A DNA stretch of 55,678 bases from Sporosarcina sp. JAI121 (GCF_013408665.1 NZ_JACCCL010000006.1:1-55678); one strand, 5' to 3'. Shown: positions 11,184 through 21,230, counted from the first letter of the stretch. The notes: generated by a model from the sequence alone, not told the origin. Numbers and translations: made by a program.

Positions 11184-11212
11184 TTGACACACGGAAGGGT
11201 AACCTTTATAAT
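11184..11212 (+). promoter_or_regulatory. Perfect-consensus sigma-A promoter of yabE
   Basis: TTGACA (11184-11189) and TATAAT (11207-11212) are separated by exactly 17 bases. A weak hairpin of GCTTTCC with GGAAAGC (11123-11149) precedes it and may end the tatD transcript. Confidence 0.92.
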
Positions 11213-11242
11213 CAGCCGAGTGATGAAGGAGGAGTTTTTTTC

Positions 11243-12478
11243 ATGTCAAATAGCACTATGAAAAGCCTGTTCTTTAAGTCATTGAGGAGTAAACGGATAG
11301 CTGTTATCGCAGTTTCACTTGCGCTATTCGTTACTATTATTTCACTTGTTCTCTTTGAAGGGACAAAGAAATCGATCGCGTTAAACGTGAACGGTGAAGA
11401 ACTAAACATCAAGACACACGCACATACAGTTGGTGATCTTCTTTCCGACCAGGAAATCGAAGTTGCCAAACATGATTTAGTAATACCCTCAGTGAATGCA
11501 CCTATCGAAGACGGTCTATCGATCAGGTGGGAACAGTCGCAGCAAGTTGCGATAAATGTCGACCAAGAAGCAATTTCCGTATGGACGACTGACGATAAAG
11601 TTGAAGATGTACTAGTCGAAGCGGGAATTGAGCTTACCGAGCATGACGTTGTAAGTCCGGAACTACATGAAAAGCTGGGCGAAAACGATAGTATCACTGT
11701 TCAAAAAGCGTTCGAAATTAAGTTGAATGACGGCGGAAAAGAGAAAAGAGTCCAGTCAACTTCGACTACGGTCGCTGACTTTTTAAAGAGGGAGAACATT
11801 CATTTGAATGGAGACGATCGACTGAACAGGAAGGCTGATGGATATTTGAAGCCTGGTTCTATAGTGGAGATCGTACGAGTAGAAAAGGTCACCGATGTAG
11901 TGGAAGAACCGTCGAACTTTGCAGTTGAAACACGCAATGACCCATCATTACTGAAAGGCCGCGAGAAAATTGTCCAGGCAGGAAAGAAAGGGACTGTTTC
12001 ACGAAAGTTTGAAGTTGTAAAAGAAAATGGAAAAGAAGTTTCCCGTAAACTGTTGGAAGAGAAATCAATTAAAGAACCGCAAAAGAAAATCGTTTCAATC
12101 GGTTCAAAAGTGATGGTCGCAAGCGCAGCGACGGCAAAATCCAAATCGAAAGCCGGCAGAAGCGTCTCCCGTGACAATTCGGGTGGCGGCAAAGAGTTTT
12201 ACGTGACAGCGACGGCATATACGGCAGAATGTAATGGCTGTTCAGGTATAACGCGTACAGGCATCAATCTACGCGCCAATCCAAACTTGAAAGTCATAGC
12301 GGTCGATCCGAGCGTTATTCCGCTAGGATCGAAAGTTTGGGTTGAAGGGTACGGCTATGCGGTGGCTGGGGACACAGGCGGCGCAATCAAGGGCAAGAAG
12401 ATTGATCTTCATGTCCCGACGAAAAACGCAGCGTATAAATTTGGAAGACGCCAAGTGAAAGTTAAAATCATCGACTGA
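11243..12478 (+). CDS. yabE: Cell-wall protein with DUF348, G5 and 3D domains (YabE/Rpf-like)
   Basis: An envelope protein of 411 residues. A transmembrane or signal-anchor helix (AVIAVSLALFVTIISLVLF, residues about 20-38) is followed by DUF348 repeats (LNVNGEELNIKTHAHTVGDL; INVDQEAISVWTTDDKVEDV; IKLNDGGKEKRVQSTSTTVA). A G5 domain comes next, then a C-terminal 3D domain from residue about 319. The 3D domain shows the aspartates of VIAVDPSVIPLGSKVWVEG and GDTGGAIKGKKIDLHVPT, as in MltA-like lytic transglycosylases. It probably cleaves peptidoglycan and belongs to the group compared with resuscitation-promoting factors. The start is ATG 11243 with GAAGGAGGAG at 11225-11234; longer frames run through the promoter. 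Confidence 0.9.
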   Translation: MSNSTMKSLFFKSLRSKRIAVIAVSLALFVTIISLVLFEGTKKSIALNVNGEELNIKTHAHTVGDLLSDQEIEVAKHDLVIPSVNAPIEDGLSIRWEQSQQVAINVDQEAISVWTTDDKVEDVLVEAGIELTEHDVVSPELHEKLGENDSITVQKAFEIKLNDGGKEKRVQSTSTTVADFLKRENIHLNGDDRLNRKADGYLKPGSIVEIVRVEKVTDVVEEPSNFAVETRNDPSLLKGREKIVQAGKKGTVSRKFEVVKENGKEVSRKLLEEKSIKEPQKKIVSIGSKVMVASAATAKSKSKAGRSVSRDNSGGGKEFYVTATAYTAECNGCSGITRTGINLRANPNLKVIAVDPSVIPLGSKVWVEGYGYAVAGDTGGAIKGKKIDLHVPTKNAAYKFGRRQVKVKIID

Positions 12479-12484
12479 CATATT

Positions 12485-12518
12485 ATCCGCAGGACTGTAA
12501 TCGGTCCTGCGGATTATT
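12485..12518 (+). terminator. Hairpin after yabE
   Basis: ATCCGCAGGAC pairs perfectly with GTCCTGCGGAT around an eight-base loop. The tail TATT is T-poor, so termination may be partial. The following 170 bases up to rnmV show no gene and no clear promoter. Confidence 0.7.
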
Positions 12519-12689
12519 GCGTTATAGCCTTTGGTGCTTGTCACAAATTTTGAAAGGGTTTAATTTTGCAAGCACAATTCGAAATTCGGAAGCAATTGTA
12601 CGGAAGCATAATTGATCACCTACCTTTCTGTACATCCGCCTGCTCACGGAGTAGAATTGAGGAAAGAATGGAATGGAAAGAGGATTTTT

Positions 12690-14137
<1,448 letters not shown>

Positions 14138-14188
14138 TGAAAACAGAACGTTTTTCTTAAAAAAATTCCCTTTTCTATAATAAAATGA

Positions 14189-14258
14189 TTGACAAAGTAG
14201 ATAAGCCATTGTTAAAATGAAGATTTTAATTGACAGAACCTTTTAAAAGTGTTATGCT
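14189..14258 (+). promoter_or_regulatory. Two tandem sigma-A promoters of veg
   Basis: P1 is TTGACA (14189-14194), an 18-base spacer, and TAAAAT (14213-14218). P2 is TTGACA (14230-14235), a 17-base spacer, and TATGCT (14253-14258). Both -35 boxes are perfect. The veg promoter is also very strong in B. subtilis. Confidence 0.8.
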
Positions 14259-14282
14259 TATACTTAGTGAGGTGTAAGCGAC

Positions 14283-14558
14283 GTGCCAAAAACATTAGCG
14301 GACATTAAGAAGTCATTGGATTCACATCTGGGTAAACGTTTGCATTTAAAAGCGAACGGTGGTCGGAAGAAGACAATCGAGAGGGCTGGAGTGCTGCGGG
14401 AAACATATCGTGCAGTATTCGTAGTTGAACTTGACCAGGACGAAAATGCGTTTGAAAGAGTATCTTACAGCTACGCAGACATTTTGACGGAAGCGGTTGA
14501 AATAACGATTCTGGATGGTGCAGATCCTACTGCATCCACTGCGTTCATCATCAAATAA
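14283..14558 (+). CDS. veg: Veg protein (biofilm-related regulator)
   Basis: A 91-residue basic protein. [20 protein letters not shown] and [17 protein letters not shown] are strongly conserved in Veg. In B. subtilis Veg stimulates biofilm matrix genes by countering SinR. It has a small beta-barrel character ([20 protein letters not shown]). The start is GTG 14283 with GTGAGGTG at 14267-14274. It has two strong promoters and its own terminator, so it is monocistronic and probably abundant. Confidence 0.93.
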   Translation: MPKTLADIKKSLDSHLGKRLHLKANGGRKKTIERAGVLRETYRAVFVVELDQDENAFERVSYSYADILTEAVEITILDGADPTASTAFIIK

Positions 14559-14593
14559 TTACAGCATTTATGATTTAATTCATTTTTTAAAGA

Positions 14594-14644
14594 AACACCT
14601 ATGCAAGCATCTCTATTAAGGGATGACTTGTGCAGGTGTTTTTT
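14594..14644 (+). terminator. Terminator after veg
   Basis: AACACCT pairs with AGGTGTT, with an inner imperfect stem (GCAAG...CTTGT, CATC...GATG), followed by six T. Confidence 0.85.
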
Positions 14645-14693
14645 CTTTCGTTTGGTCCATACTACAGTTGTCAGCCAAAAGGAGGAAAACCGA

Positions 14694-14879
14694 ATGGCGA
14701 AAAAACGTGGTATCATGTCTGAGGGCTTGAAGGTAGAGATAGCTAAAGAACTTGGATTTTACGATGTTGTGGAGCGAGAAGGTTGGGGCGGCATCAAATC
14801 ACGTGACGCAGGTAATATGGTGAAGCGGGCGATTGAAATGGCCGAACGAGGAATAGCACAAAAGAAAACGGAGCTATGA
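14694..14879 (+). CDS. sspF: Small acid-soluble spore protein, alpha/beta type (SspF)
   Basis: SspF is a DNA-binding protein that coats and protects forespore DNA. It has 61 residues, exactly the length of B. subtilis Ssp[13 protein letters not shown] and [21 protein letters not shown] are the two family helices. The start is ATG 14694 with AAAGGAGGAAAA at 14678-14689; the longer frame begins inside the veg terminator. CATACTA at 14658-14664 matches a sigma-G -10 box, but no clear -35 element lies 17-18 bases before it. It sits between veg and ispE, as in B. subtilis. Confidence 0.95.
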   Translation: MAKKRGIMSEGLKVEIAKELGFYDVVEREGWGGIKSRDAGNMVKRAIEMAERGIAQKKTEL

Positions 14880-14912
14880 ATTACCCTTTATCCAACTAAT
14901 AGGCTGACAATG

Positions 14913-14960
14913 AAAGAGCTGGATCCGGGGTCATCATGACATCCGGTTCAGCTCTTTTTT
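14913..14960 (+). terminator. Terminator after sspF
   Basis: AAAGAGCTG and an inner GATCCGG pair with CCGGTT and CAGCTCTTT, ending in a T-run. Confidence 0.85.
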
Positions 14961-15042
14961 ATGAAGATGAACAGGATATACTCCGACCTCTAAAAATGAT
15001 TTTTTCAATCGTTATCATTTCACCGCGTAAATAATTCACCTA

Positions 15043-15051
15043 TGGTAAAAT
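15043..15051 (+). promoter_or_regulatory. Extended -10 promoter of ispE
   Basis: TGGTAAAAT is an extended -10 element. No convincing -35 box is present 17 bases upstream. The same nonamer precedes tilS. Confidence 0.5.
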
Positions 15052-15086
15052 AGGGAACAAAGACAAGCTGTAATGGGGGGAGCCGG

Positions 15087-15953
15087 ATGCTTTATGAAAA
15101 GGCGCCAGCAAAAATCAATTTAACACTCGATGTACTACATAAGCGGCCAGATGGTTTTCATGAAGTTGAAATGGTTATGACCACGGTCGATTTAGCGGAC
15201 AGAGTCTGGCTTCGTCCGACAGACAAAGGAAAAATTACAATTAAAGCGTCTGAGCGGTACGTGCCGAATGATCGGAAAAATTTAGCTTACCAAGCAGCTG
15301 AACTTCTGCAAATTGAATACGGTATCACAAACGGGGTTGAGATTACTCTTGAAAAAAGTATTCCTGTTGCAGCCGGTTTGGCAGGCGGCAGTTCAGATGC
15401 TGCGGCTACACTTCGGGGCTTGAACAGGTTGTGGGATTTGAAATTGAGCCTACGGGAGCTTGCTGCGCTGGGCGCAAAAATAGGATCGGATGTCTCATTC
15501 TGTGTCCACGGCGGAACGGCACTTGCGACGGGACGCGGGGAAAAGATTGAAACCCTGCCTGCCCCACCAAATTGCTGGGTCATTCTTGCCAAACCCGCCA
15601 TATCGGTTTCGACGGGCGATATATACGGTAATCTGGACTTATCCACGATTGATCATGCCGATACGGGTGCTATGATCGACGCGTTAAGAATGGGCGACTA
15701 CGAGAAAATGTGCAGCACGGTCGGGAATGTCCTTGAAAACGTTACGATGCAACTTTATCCGCAAGTCGTCGTTCTGAAGGAACAGATGAAAAAATTCGGT
15801 GCAGACGCAGTACTGATGAGTGGCAGCGGTCCGACCGTTTTTGGTCTAGTCAAACATGAATCCAGAGTACCGCGGATTTACAATGGGTTAAAAGGTTTCT
15901 GTCCGGAAGTATATGCGGTCAGGATGGGTGGAGGACATTCAATTCTTGATTGA
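15087..15953 (+). CDS. ispE: 4-diphosphocytidyl-2-C-methyl-D-erythritol kinase
   Basis: IspE is the GHMP kinase of the MEP pathway to isoprenoids. The protein has 288 residues. [20 protein letters not shown] is the N-terminal substrate motif with the catalytic lysine region. [20 protein letters not shown] is the glycine-rich ATP loop, and [18 protein letters not shown] carries the catalytic aspartate. [13 protein letters not shown] is the C-terminal GHMP motif. The start is ATG 15087 with GGGGGGAG at 15074-15081. The order sspF-ispE-purR-ridA-spoVG is conserved in Bacillales. Confidence 0.97.
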   Translation: MLYEKAPAKINLTLDVLHKRPDGFHEVEMVMTTVDLADRVWLRPTDKGKITIKASERYVPNDRKNLAYQAAELLQIEYGITNGVEITLEKSIPVAAGLAGGSSDAAATLRGLNRLWDLKLSLRELAALGAKIGSDVSFCVHGGTALATGRGEKIETLPAPPNCWVILAKPAISVSTGDIYGNLDLSTIDHADTGAMIDALRMGDYEKMCSTVGNVLENVTMQLYPQVVVLKEQMKKFGADAVLMSGSGPTVFGLVKHESRVPRIYNGLKGFCPEVYAVRMGGGHSILD

Positions 15954-15982
15954 ACACGTATAATTGTGGTAATGTACATTAA

Positions 15983-15995
15983 AACATTCGGGTTT
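15983..15995 (-). promoter_or_regulatory. Possible PurBox before purR
   Basis: On the minus strand AAACCCGAATGTT keeps the CCGAA core and ten of thirteen positions of the PurR box AWWWCCGAACWWT. It lies just before the purR ribosome binding site, where B. subtilis purR is autoregulated. I see only one good half of the usual pair. Confidence 0.35.
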
Positions 15996-16008
15996 AGGAG
16001 GATGTACC

Positions 16009-16836
16009 ATGAAATGGAAAAGAAGCGAGAGGCTTGTGGATATGACCCGCCACCTCTTGGAAAATCCACAAGAACTTATTCCACTGACCTTCTTTTCTGA
16101 ACGTTACCAAGCGGCAAAATCCTCGATCAGTGAAGATTTGACGATCGTGAAAGAAACGTTCGAGGAAAAAGGGACAGGGAAATTGATAACGGTGTCCGGA
16201 GCAGCTGGGGGAGTGAAGTTCATACCGATAATGACAGAGTCGGAAGTCCGTGAAGTAGTATCATTACTAATGGGAGAATTGGGCCATTCAGATAGGATGC
16301 TGCCAGGAGGTTATTTATTCATGACCGATCTTCTCGGCAACCCGCGTATTATGGATCGGGTCGGTAAAGTTTTCGCTTCGGCATTTGCTGATACGGACAT
16401 CGACGTCATCATGACGGTGGCGACGAAAGGGATTCCGATTGCGCATGCCATTGCCCGTCACTTGAATGTACCTGTTGTCGTCGTTCGCCGCGATAGTAAG
16501 GTGACGGAAGGACCGACAGTCAGTATCAATTATGTGTCCGGTTCCAACAGGCGTATCCAAACAATGGTATTATCGAAAAGAAGCATGCAGAGCGGACGGA
16601 AAGTACTCATCACGGATGACTTCATGAAAGCGGGCGGTACGATGCTTGGCATGAAGAGCCTGCTTGAGGAATTCGGCTGTGAACTGGCAGGCATAGCCGT
16701 TCTAGTAGAGTCCGACCATGCAGAGGAAGTGCTGGTCGATAACTATCTATCTCTCATTAAGCTTCGAGCAGTAAACGAGAAGAACCGGACAATCGAGTTG
16801 GAAGAAGGAAACTATTTTGTGGAAGGTGGAAAATGA
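16009..16836 (+). CDS. purR: Pur operon repressor
   Basis: PurR represses purine synthesis and salvage genes; PRPP relieves repression. The 275-residue protein has an N-terminal winged helix ([17 protein letters not shown] to [11 protein letters not shown]). A phosphoribosyltransferase-fold effector domain follows with the PRPP loop [14 protein letters not shown] near residue 200. [20 protein letters not shown] is also characteristic. The start is ATG 16009 with TAGGAGGA at 15995-16002. It is followed two bases later by ridA, the same pair as in B. subtilis, where RidA (YabJ) is linked to PurR function. Confidence 0.97.
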   Translation: MKWKRSERLVDMTRHLLENPQELIPLTFFSERYQAAKSSISEDLTIVKETFEEKGTGKLITVSGAAGGVKFIPIMTESEVREVVSLLMGELGHSDRMLPGGYLFMTDLLGNPRIMDRVGKVFASAFADTDIDVIMTVATKGIPIAHAIARHLNVPVVVVRRDSKVTEGPTVSINYVSGSNRRIQTMVLSKRSMQSGRKVLITDDFMKAGGTMLGMKSLLEEFGCELAGIAVLVESDHAEEVLVDNYLSLIKLRAVNEKNRTIELEEGNYFVEGGK

Positions 16837-16837
16837 T

Positions 16838-17215
16838 ATGAATTATGTTGCGACAGAAAAAGCACCACAGGCAATCGGCCCTTATGCACAAGCTGTTAGT
16901 GTGAATGGATTAGTTTATACATCCGGACAAATTCCATTGACGCCGGAAGGTCTGCTCGTCGAGGGAACAATTGAGGACCAGACACACCAAGTGTTTGCCA
17001 ATTTGAAAGAAGTGCTGAAAGAAGCCGGCTCCTCTTTGGATAAAGTGGTCAAAGCGACTGTTTTCATTAAAGACATGAATGAATTTGCTGCAGTAAACGA
17101 TATTTATGCACAACATTTTGGTACACACACACCTGCACGTTCAACCGTTGAAGTTGCAAGATTGCCGAAGGACGTAAAAATTGAAATTGAGGTCATTGCC
17201 CTGTCAGGCGAATGA
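16838..17215 (+). CDS. ridA: RidA-family 2-iminobutanoate/2-iminopropanoate deaminase (YabJ)
   Basis: A 125-residue trimeric protein that hydrolyses reactive enamine/imine intermediates released by PLP enzymes. [13 protein letters not shown] and YTSGQIPL are the N-terminal signatures. [21 protein letters not shown] holds the arginine that binds the substrate carboxylate and the nearby glutamate. The start is ATG 16838, two bases after the purR stop, with GGAAGGTGGA at 16821-16830. The longer frame starts inside purR. It shares a transcript with purR and ends at a terminator. Confidence 0.95.
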   Translation: MNYVATEKAPQAIGPYAQAVSVNGLVYTSGQIPLTPEGLLVEGTIEDQTHQVFANLKEVLKEAGSSLDKVVKATVFIKDMNEFAAVNDIYAQHFGTHTPARSTVEVARLPKDVKIEIEVIALSGE

Positions 17216-17221
17216 TGGACG

Positions 17222-17255
17222 CCCGCCCGGATAACCGGAGCGGGTATTTTATTTT
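17222..17255 (+). terminator. Terminator after ridA
   Basis: CCCGC and CGG pair with CCG and GCGGG around a short loop, then TATTTTATTTT. Confidence 0.8.
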
Positions 17256-17328
17256 GCAGAGTAAGATGTCTTTGGTGTAGGGAGCAAATTCTCGTTCTTC
17301 CCAATGTTTAAATAATTTTGTTTATAAA

Positions 17329-17357
17329 GAAGGAAAACACTTACTTTTGTGGAATAT
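17329..17357 (+). promoter_or_regulatory. Sigma-H promoter of spoVG
   Basis: GAAGGAAAA (17329-17337) fits the sigma-H -35 consensus RNAGGAWWW at every position. GTGGAATAT (17349-17357) fits the -10 consensus RNNGAATWW. The spacer is 11 bases. The 40 bases upstream are very A+T rich, as in B. subtilis, where AbrB binds there. Confidence 0.85.
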
Positions 17358-17396
17358 AGTCGTCATGCGCTGTAATGACAAAAGGAGTGGTGAGGG

Positions 17397-17681
17397 ATGG
17401 AAGTAACTGATGTAAGACTAAGAAGGGTGGAAACTGACGGAAGGATGAGGGCGATTGCTTCGATTACAATCGATGATGAGTTTGTCGTCCACGATATCAG
17501 GGTCATTGATGGAAATGAGGGATTGTTCGTGGCGATGCCTAGTAAACGGACGCCCGAGGGGGAATTCCGCGATGTAGCACACCCAATCAATACGAATGCC
17601 CGCACGAAAATCCAAGATGCCGTACTCGCGGCATATCATCTATCCGCGGAAGAAGTTATATACGAAGGGGCTGGCGCATGA
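17397..17681 (+). CDS. spoVG: Septation/sporulation regulator SpoVG
   Basis: SpoVG is a small RNA- and DNA-binding regulator that affects asymmetric septation and cortex formation in Bacillus and virulence genes in staphylococci. The 94-residue protein begins [40 protein letters not shown] is the hallmark block. The start is ATG 17397 with AAAGGAGTGG at 17381-17390. It is monocistronic, driven by the sigma-H promoter upstream. Confidence 0.97.
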   Translation: MEVTDVRLRRVETDGRMRAIASITIDDEFVVHDIRVIDGNEGLFVAMPSKRTPEGEFRDVAHPINTNARTKIQDAVLAAYHLSAEEVIYEGAGA

Positions 17682-17715
17682 TGCGCCCCCTTTAACTTCA
17701 CATGAAATGATTGTG

Positions 17716-17744
17716 GCTGCCTGCTCTTGCATGGCGGTTTTTTT
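17716..17744 (+). terminator. Terminator after spoVG
   Basis: GCTGCC pairs with GGCGGT (two wobble pairs) and seven T follow. A second hairpin, GGCGC with GCGCC (17673-17687), overlaps the spoVG stop codon and may assist or act separately. Confidence 0.65.
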
Positions 17745-17829
17745 CTCGCTTTATAATCTCTATAGTAAACTGGGAAATGAAAAGCAATAATAATAAAAGA
17801 TTATTATTGGCTTGTCAAGAGGAGAGAAG

Positions 17830-17858
17830 TTGAAAAATAGCGCGTTTTCAGCTATAGT
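17830..17858 (+). promoter_or_regulatory. Sigma-A promoter of glmU
   Basis: TTGAAA (17830-17835) and TATAGT (17853-17858) are separated by 17 bases, giving a leader of about 55 bases before glmU. Confidence 0.75.
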
Positions 17859-17878
17859 CAATAATGAAAACATTAAGA

Positions 17879-17911
17879 GAGGGATCGGCCTTCCTCCCTC
17901 ATTCAAGGAGG
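17879..17911 (+). promoter_or_regulatory. Alternative hairpins that could mask the glmU ribosome binding site
   Basis: GAGGGA (17879-17884) can pair with TCCCTC (17895-17900). The overlapping CCTCC (17893-17897) can instead pair with GGAGG (17907-17911), which is the glmU Shine-Dalgarno core. The two stems exclude each other, so the leader could switch between open and closed forms. No known riboswitch class is recognised. Confidence 0.35.
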
Positions 17912-17918
17912 CATTCAA

Positions 17919-19289
17919 ATGACGAATACATATGCCGTCGTCCTCGCAGCGGGACAAGGTACACGGATGAAGTCCGATTTATATAAAGTGCTCCACCCCG
18001 TTTGTGGAATACCGATGGTGGAACACGTAATTGATCATATACGCGGTCTTGGAACCGGCAGAATTGTCACGATCGTCGGACATGGTGCAGAAATGGTTGA
18101 AGAGACGCTTGGTGATAAAAGCGAGTATGCACTGCAAGCAGAGCAATTGGGAACGGCACACGCTGTTCAGCAAGCAGAGAAGCTTATCGGCGATCTAGAC
18201 GGTACGACAATTGTTGTCTGCGGAGATACGCCGCTTATCCGCTCTGAAACGATGGAAGCATTGATTGAACACCACAACAAAACGGGTGCAAAAGCAACAA
18301 TCTTGACGGCTGATGCGGATGATCCAACAGGCTATGGCCGCATTATTCGGGGAGAAGAAGGTCAAGTACTTCGTAACGTTGAACAGAAAGATGCAACACC
18401 GGAAGAGCAGCGAGTGACGGAAATCAATACAGGCACATATTGCTTTGATAACCGTACCCTTTTTGAAACGTTGAAAAAGGTGAAGAATGATAATAACCAA
18501 GGCGAATATTATCTTCCCGATGTTGTCGGCATCCTGCAATCGGAAAATGCGCTAGTTTCAGCGTATGTGACTAGTGATTTCAGCGAAACGATTGGCGTCA
18601 ATGATCGCGTTGTCTTAGCGGAAGCCGAACGTGTCATGAGGTTGCGAATTGCTGAAAAACATATGCGTAACGGGGTAACGATCATCAGCCCTGAAAATAC
18701 GTATATAAGTGCTGCAGCGGAAATCGGCCGTGATACGGTACTTCAACCGGGTACGATGATTGAGGGACATACTGTCATCGGGGATAAATGCATAATCGGA
18801 CCGAACAGTCAGATTATCGACAGCGAAATCGGCGATGCGACGACTGTCCATTCATCGGTCGTACTTTCCAGCCGAATTGGTTCGTCTACAGCCGTGGGAC
18901 CGTTTGCACATATCCGACCTGATTCCGATTTAGGCGACAGTGTGAAAATCGGTAATTTCGTTGAGGTTAAAAAGTCGACGCTCGGTGAAGGAAGCAAAGT
19001 ATCACATTTGAGCTATATCGGCGATGCGAAAGTGGGCTCGCATGTAAATGTGGGGTGCGGCACGATTACCGTCAACTACGATGGGACGAACAAACACATT
19101 ACGACAATTGAAGACGATGCTTTCATCGGCTGCAATTCCAATTTAATCGCACCTGTTACTGTTGGAAAAGGCGCATATGTGGCGGCAGGGTCGACAATTA
19201 CTCAAAATGTGCCAGAAAGTTCACTTGCAATTGGGCGCGCGCGCCAGGAGAATAAAGAAGGATATGCAAACAAACTAAATCAAAAGTAA
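17919..19289 (+). CDS. glmU: Bifunctional UDP-GlcNAc pyrophosphorylase / GlcN-1-P acetyltransferase
   Basis: GlmU makes UDP-N-acetylglucosamine for peptidoglycan and teichoic acids. The protein has 456 residues. Residues 1 to about 230 are the uridyltransferase; [20 protein letters not shown] is its nucleotide-binding loop. The C-terminal half is a left-handed beta helix of hexapeptide repeats ([20 protein letters not shown]) with the acetyltransferase site. The start is ATG 17919 with AAGGAGG at 17905-17911. Only 14 bases separate it from prs, so the pair is an operon, as in B. subtilis. Confidence 0.97.
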   Translation: MTNTYAVVLAAGQGTRMKSDLYKVLHPVCGIPMVEHVIDHIRGLGTGRIVTIVGHGAEMVEETLGDKSEYALQAEQLGTAHAVQQAEKLIGDLDGTTIVVCGDTPLIRSETMEALIEHHNKTGAKATILTADADDPTGYGRIIRGEEGQVLRNVEQKDATPEEQRVTEINTGTYCFDNRTLFETLKKVKNDNNQGEYYLPDVVGILQSENALVSAYVTSDFSETIGVNDRVVLAEAERVMRLRIAEKHMRNGVTIISPENTYISAAAEIGRDTVLQPGTMIEGHTVIGDKCIIGPNSQIIDSEIGDATTVHSSVVLSSRIGSSTAVGPFAHIRPDSDLGDSVKIGNFVEVKKSTLGEGSKVSHLSYIGDAKVGSHVNVGCGTITVNYDGTNKHITTIEDDAFIGCNSNLIAPVTVGKGAYVAAGSTITQNVPESSLAIGRARQENKEGYANKLNQK

Positions 19290-19303
19290 ACAGGGGGAAC
19301 ATG

Positions 19304-20263
19304 ATGGCTAATCACTATCCTAACGATAAACTGAAGATATTCTCTTTGAATTCGAACCAAACGCTTGCGGAGCAAGTAGCGGATGTAATCGGACGCCCAC
19401 TCGGCAAATGTTCCGTCAAACAATTCAGTGACGGAGAAGTCCAAATCAACATCGAAGAAAGTATCCGCGGCTGTGATGTTTTCGTCATCCAGTCGACATC
19501 GTACCCTGTCAATGAAAATTTGATGGAACTTCTTATTATGATTGATGCTTTGAAACGTGCGTCTGCACGCACGATCAATGTCGTCATGCCTTATTATGGT
19601 TATGCGCGCCAAGACCGGAAAGCACGATCACGTGAGCCGATTACGGCGAAACTAGTTGCAAATTTACTTGAAACAGCGGGAGCGCATCGTGTTATTGCTA
19701 TTGATCTTCATGCGCCGCAAATTCAAGGTTTCTTTGATATTCCAATCGATCACCTTGTTGCTGAACCAATCCTTACAGAATACTTTAAAGGAAAAGGTAT
19801 CAACAGTGACGAATTAGTAATAGTATCACCGGATCATGGCGGTGTAACACGTGCACGTAAGATGGCTGATCGTATGAAAGCGCCGATTGCAATCATCGAC
19901 AAGCGCCGTCCTCGCCCGAATGTTGCCGAAGTGATGAACATCGTCGGAAACGTGGAAGGCAAAACTGCGATTCTCATTGATGATATCATCGATACAGCAG
20001 GAACGATTACAATTGCGGCGAGCGCTTTAATCGAAAGTGGAGCCAAAGAAGTGTATGCTTGTTGTACACACCCTGTGTTGTCAGGTCCTGCAATCGAACG
20101 GATCGACAACTCACAAATCAAAGAATTGGTCATTACCAATTCAATTGAACTGCCGGAAACGAAACAGTCTCCGAAAATAAAGCAATTGTCGATCGCTTCA
20201 CTGCTTGCCGAGGCAATTGTCCGTGTGTTCGAAGAGAAGTCCGTAAGCACATTATTTGATTGA
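19304..20263 (+). CDS. prs: Ribose-phosphate pyrophosphokinase
   Basis: Prs makes PRPP from ribose 5-phosphate and ATP, feeding purine, pyrimidine, histidine and tryptophan synthesis. The 319-residue protein shows [37 protein letters not shown] (ATP-binding flexible loop), [18 protein letters not shown] and the PRPP motif [12 protein letters not shown]. The start is ATG 19304, six bases after GGGGG (19293-19297); ATG 19301 is only three bases away from it. Its product is the effector of PurR encoded upstream. Confidence 0.97.
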   Translation: MANHYPNDKLKIFSLNSNQTLAEQVADVIGRPLGKCSVKQFSDGEVQINIEESIRGCDVFVIQSTSYPVNENLMELLIMIDALKRASARTINVVMPYYGYARQDRKARSREPITAKLVANLLETAGAHRVIAIDLHAPQIQGFFDIPIDHLVAEPILTEYFKGKGINSDELVIVSPDHGGVTRARKMADRMKAPIAIIDKRRPRPNVAEVMNIVGNVEGKTAILIDDIIDTAGTITIAASALIESGAKEVYACCTHPVLSGPAIERIDNSQIKELVITNSIELPETKQSPKIKQLSIASLLAEAIVRVFEEKSVSTLFD

Positions 20264-20270
20264 GCAAGAT

Positions 20271-20296
20271 GTTTCATGTCGTCTGTCCTTGGGTAT
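20271..20296 (+). promoter_or_regulatory. Sigma-B promoter of ctc
   Basis: GTTTCA (20271-20276, consensus GTTTAA) and GGGTAT (20291-20296, exact consensus) are spaced by 14 bases. The ctc promoter is the classical sigma-B promoter of B. subtilis, so position supports the call. Confidence 0.8.
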
Positions 20297-20339
20297 TTAT
20301 TGATTAGCACAACTTTTTTAAGAAAGGTGACTAAATAAT

Positions 20340-20978
20340 ATGAGTACTAGTATACAGTCGGAAATGAGAGCACCAGCGAAACAATCAACACTGACACAAT
20401 TAAGAAAAGAAGGCATTGTTCCAGCCGTAGTCTACGGCTACCAAACAGAGTCTACACCCATTTCAGTAAAAGAGCGCGAACTGTTGAAAACGCTTAGCGT
20501 AACAGGGCGCAATGGCGTCATCAAGTTGAATGTCGACGGCAAGGACATAAACGTTGTCCTCAATGACTATCAATCTGACGCTTTAAAAGGTGATATCCGG
20601 CATGCAGACTTCCTTGCCATCAATATGACGGAAGAGCTTGAAGTAGATGTAACCGTAAATCTTATAGGTGAATCTGTAGGGGTGAAACAGGGCGGTGTAC
20701 TTCAGCAGCCGAATCATGAAGTGAAGATCAAAGTGAAACCTTCCGACATACCGGAAACATTCGATATCGACATTACAAATCTTGAAATCGGCGAATCGAT
20801 CACTGTTGCGGAAATTCGTGAGAAATCGAAGTATGAAATTTTAAATGAAGATACTCATGCACTTGTTCTAATTTCTTCTCCGCGTACTGCTGCAGAGATG
20901 GAAGAACTTGAAAGTGATGCTGCTGAATCAACGGAAGCAGAACCCGAAGTAATCGGCGATAAAAAAGACGAAAAGTAA
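20340..20978 (+). CDS. ctc: General stress protein Ctc, ribosomal protein L25 family
   Basis: Ctc is an L25/TL5-family protein that binds 5S rRNA in the large subunit, chiefly under stress. The 212-residue protein has an N-terminal L25 barrel (TLTQLRKEGIVPAVVYG). The C-terminal TL5 domain starts near residue 95 (ELEVDVTVNLIGESVGVKQGGVL). An acidic tail (EMEELESDAAESTEAEPE) ends the protein. The start is ATG 20340 with AGAAAGGTGA at 20321-20330. The sigma-B promoter lies between prs and this gene; read-through from glmU-prs is also likely. Confidence 0.95.
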   Translation: MSTSIQSEMRAPAKQSTLTQLRKEGIVPAVVYGYQTESTPISVKERELLKTLSVTGRNGVIKLNVDGKDINVVLNDYQSDALKGDIRHADFLAINMTEELEVDVTVNLIGESVGVKQGGVLQQPNHEVKIKVKPSDIPETFDIDITNLEIGESITVAEIREKSKYEILNEDTHALVLISSPRTAAEMEELESDAAESTEAEPEVIGDKKDEK

Positions 20979-20989
20979 TTCGGAAAATG

Positions 20990-21019
20990 AGCGCGCGGAA
21001 ACCCCGTGCGCTTCTTTTC
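20990..21019 (+). terminator. Terminator after ctc
   Basis: AGCGCGCGG pairs with CCGTGCGCT around a five-base loop, followed by TCTTTTCT. Confidence 0.85.
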
Positions 21020-21060
21020 TGTATAAAAGATAAAAAAGTATAATACTTTCAAAACGGAAC

Positions 21061-21230
21061 AGTGGCTAGGCTCCAGGCGCCAAAAGCTCGGGTCATTAGT
21101 TGGTCCGTCTTATGACCCGAGCCGGCCTACGGGATGTAGGTCACGCAGCGGGGAGGATTGAACGACCTCCCTCCTTGTTGCAATACGACGTGGCGAACTT
21201 AGGTTGTGTTCACTTGACGGCACCTGCGCT
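21061..21230 (+). repeat. Multi-hairpin intergenic element, possible dispersed repeat
   Basis: This G+C-rich block in the ctc-pth gap folds into several stems. CAGGCGCC (21074-21081) pairs with GGCACCTG (21219-21226) with one mismatch and closes the whole element. Inside lie GCTCGGGTCAT with ATGACCCGAGC (21086-21122, perfect 11 pairs), GGCCTAC with GTAGGTC (21124-21142) and GGGAGG with CCTCCC (21151-21171). No convincing open frame is present. From memory, similar GGCGCC/GGGTCAT-stem elements are scattered between genes in Bacillales genomes; I cannot confirm copy number here. It could be a small RNA gene or a mobile repeat. Confidence 0.6.

Noticed and set aside
11212..11697. 161-codon minus-strand frame
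   Set aside because: Serine-rich mirror of the yabE coding strand, without start signals. A B. subtilis-type antisense RNA here could exist but would be non-coding.
14601..14693. N-terminal extension of sspF in the same frame
   Set aside because: It begins in the veg terminator, and the conserved 61-residue protein starts at ATG 14694 after a good ribosome binding site.
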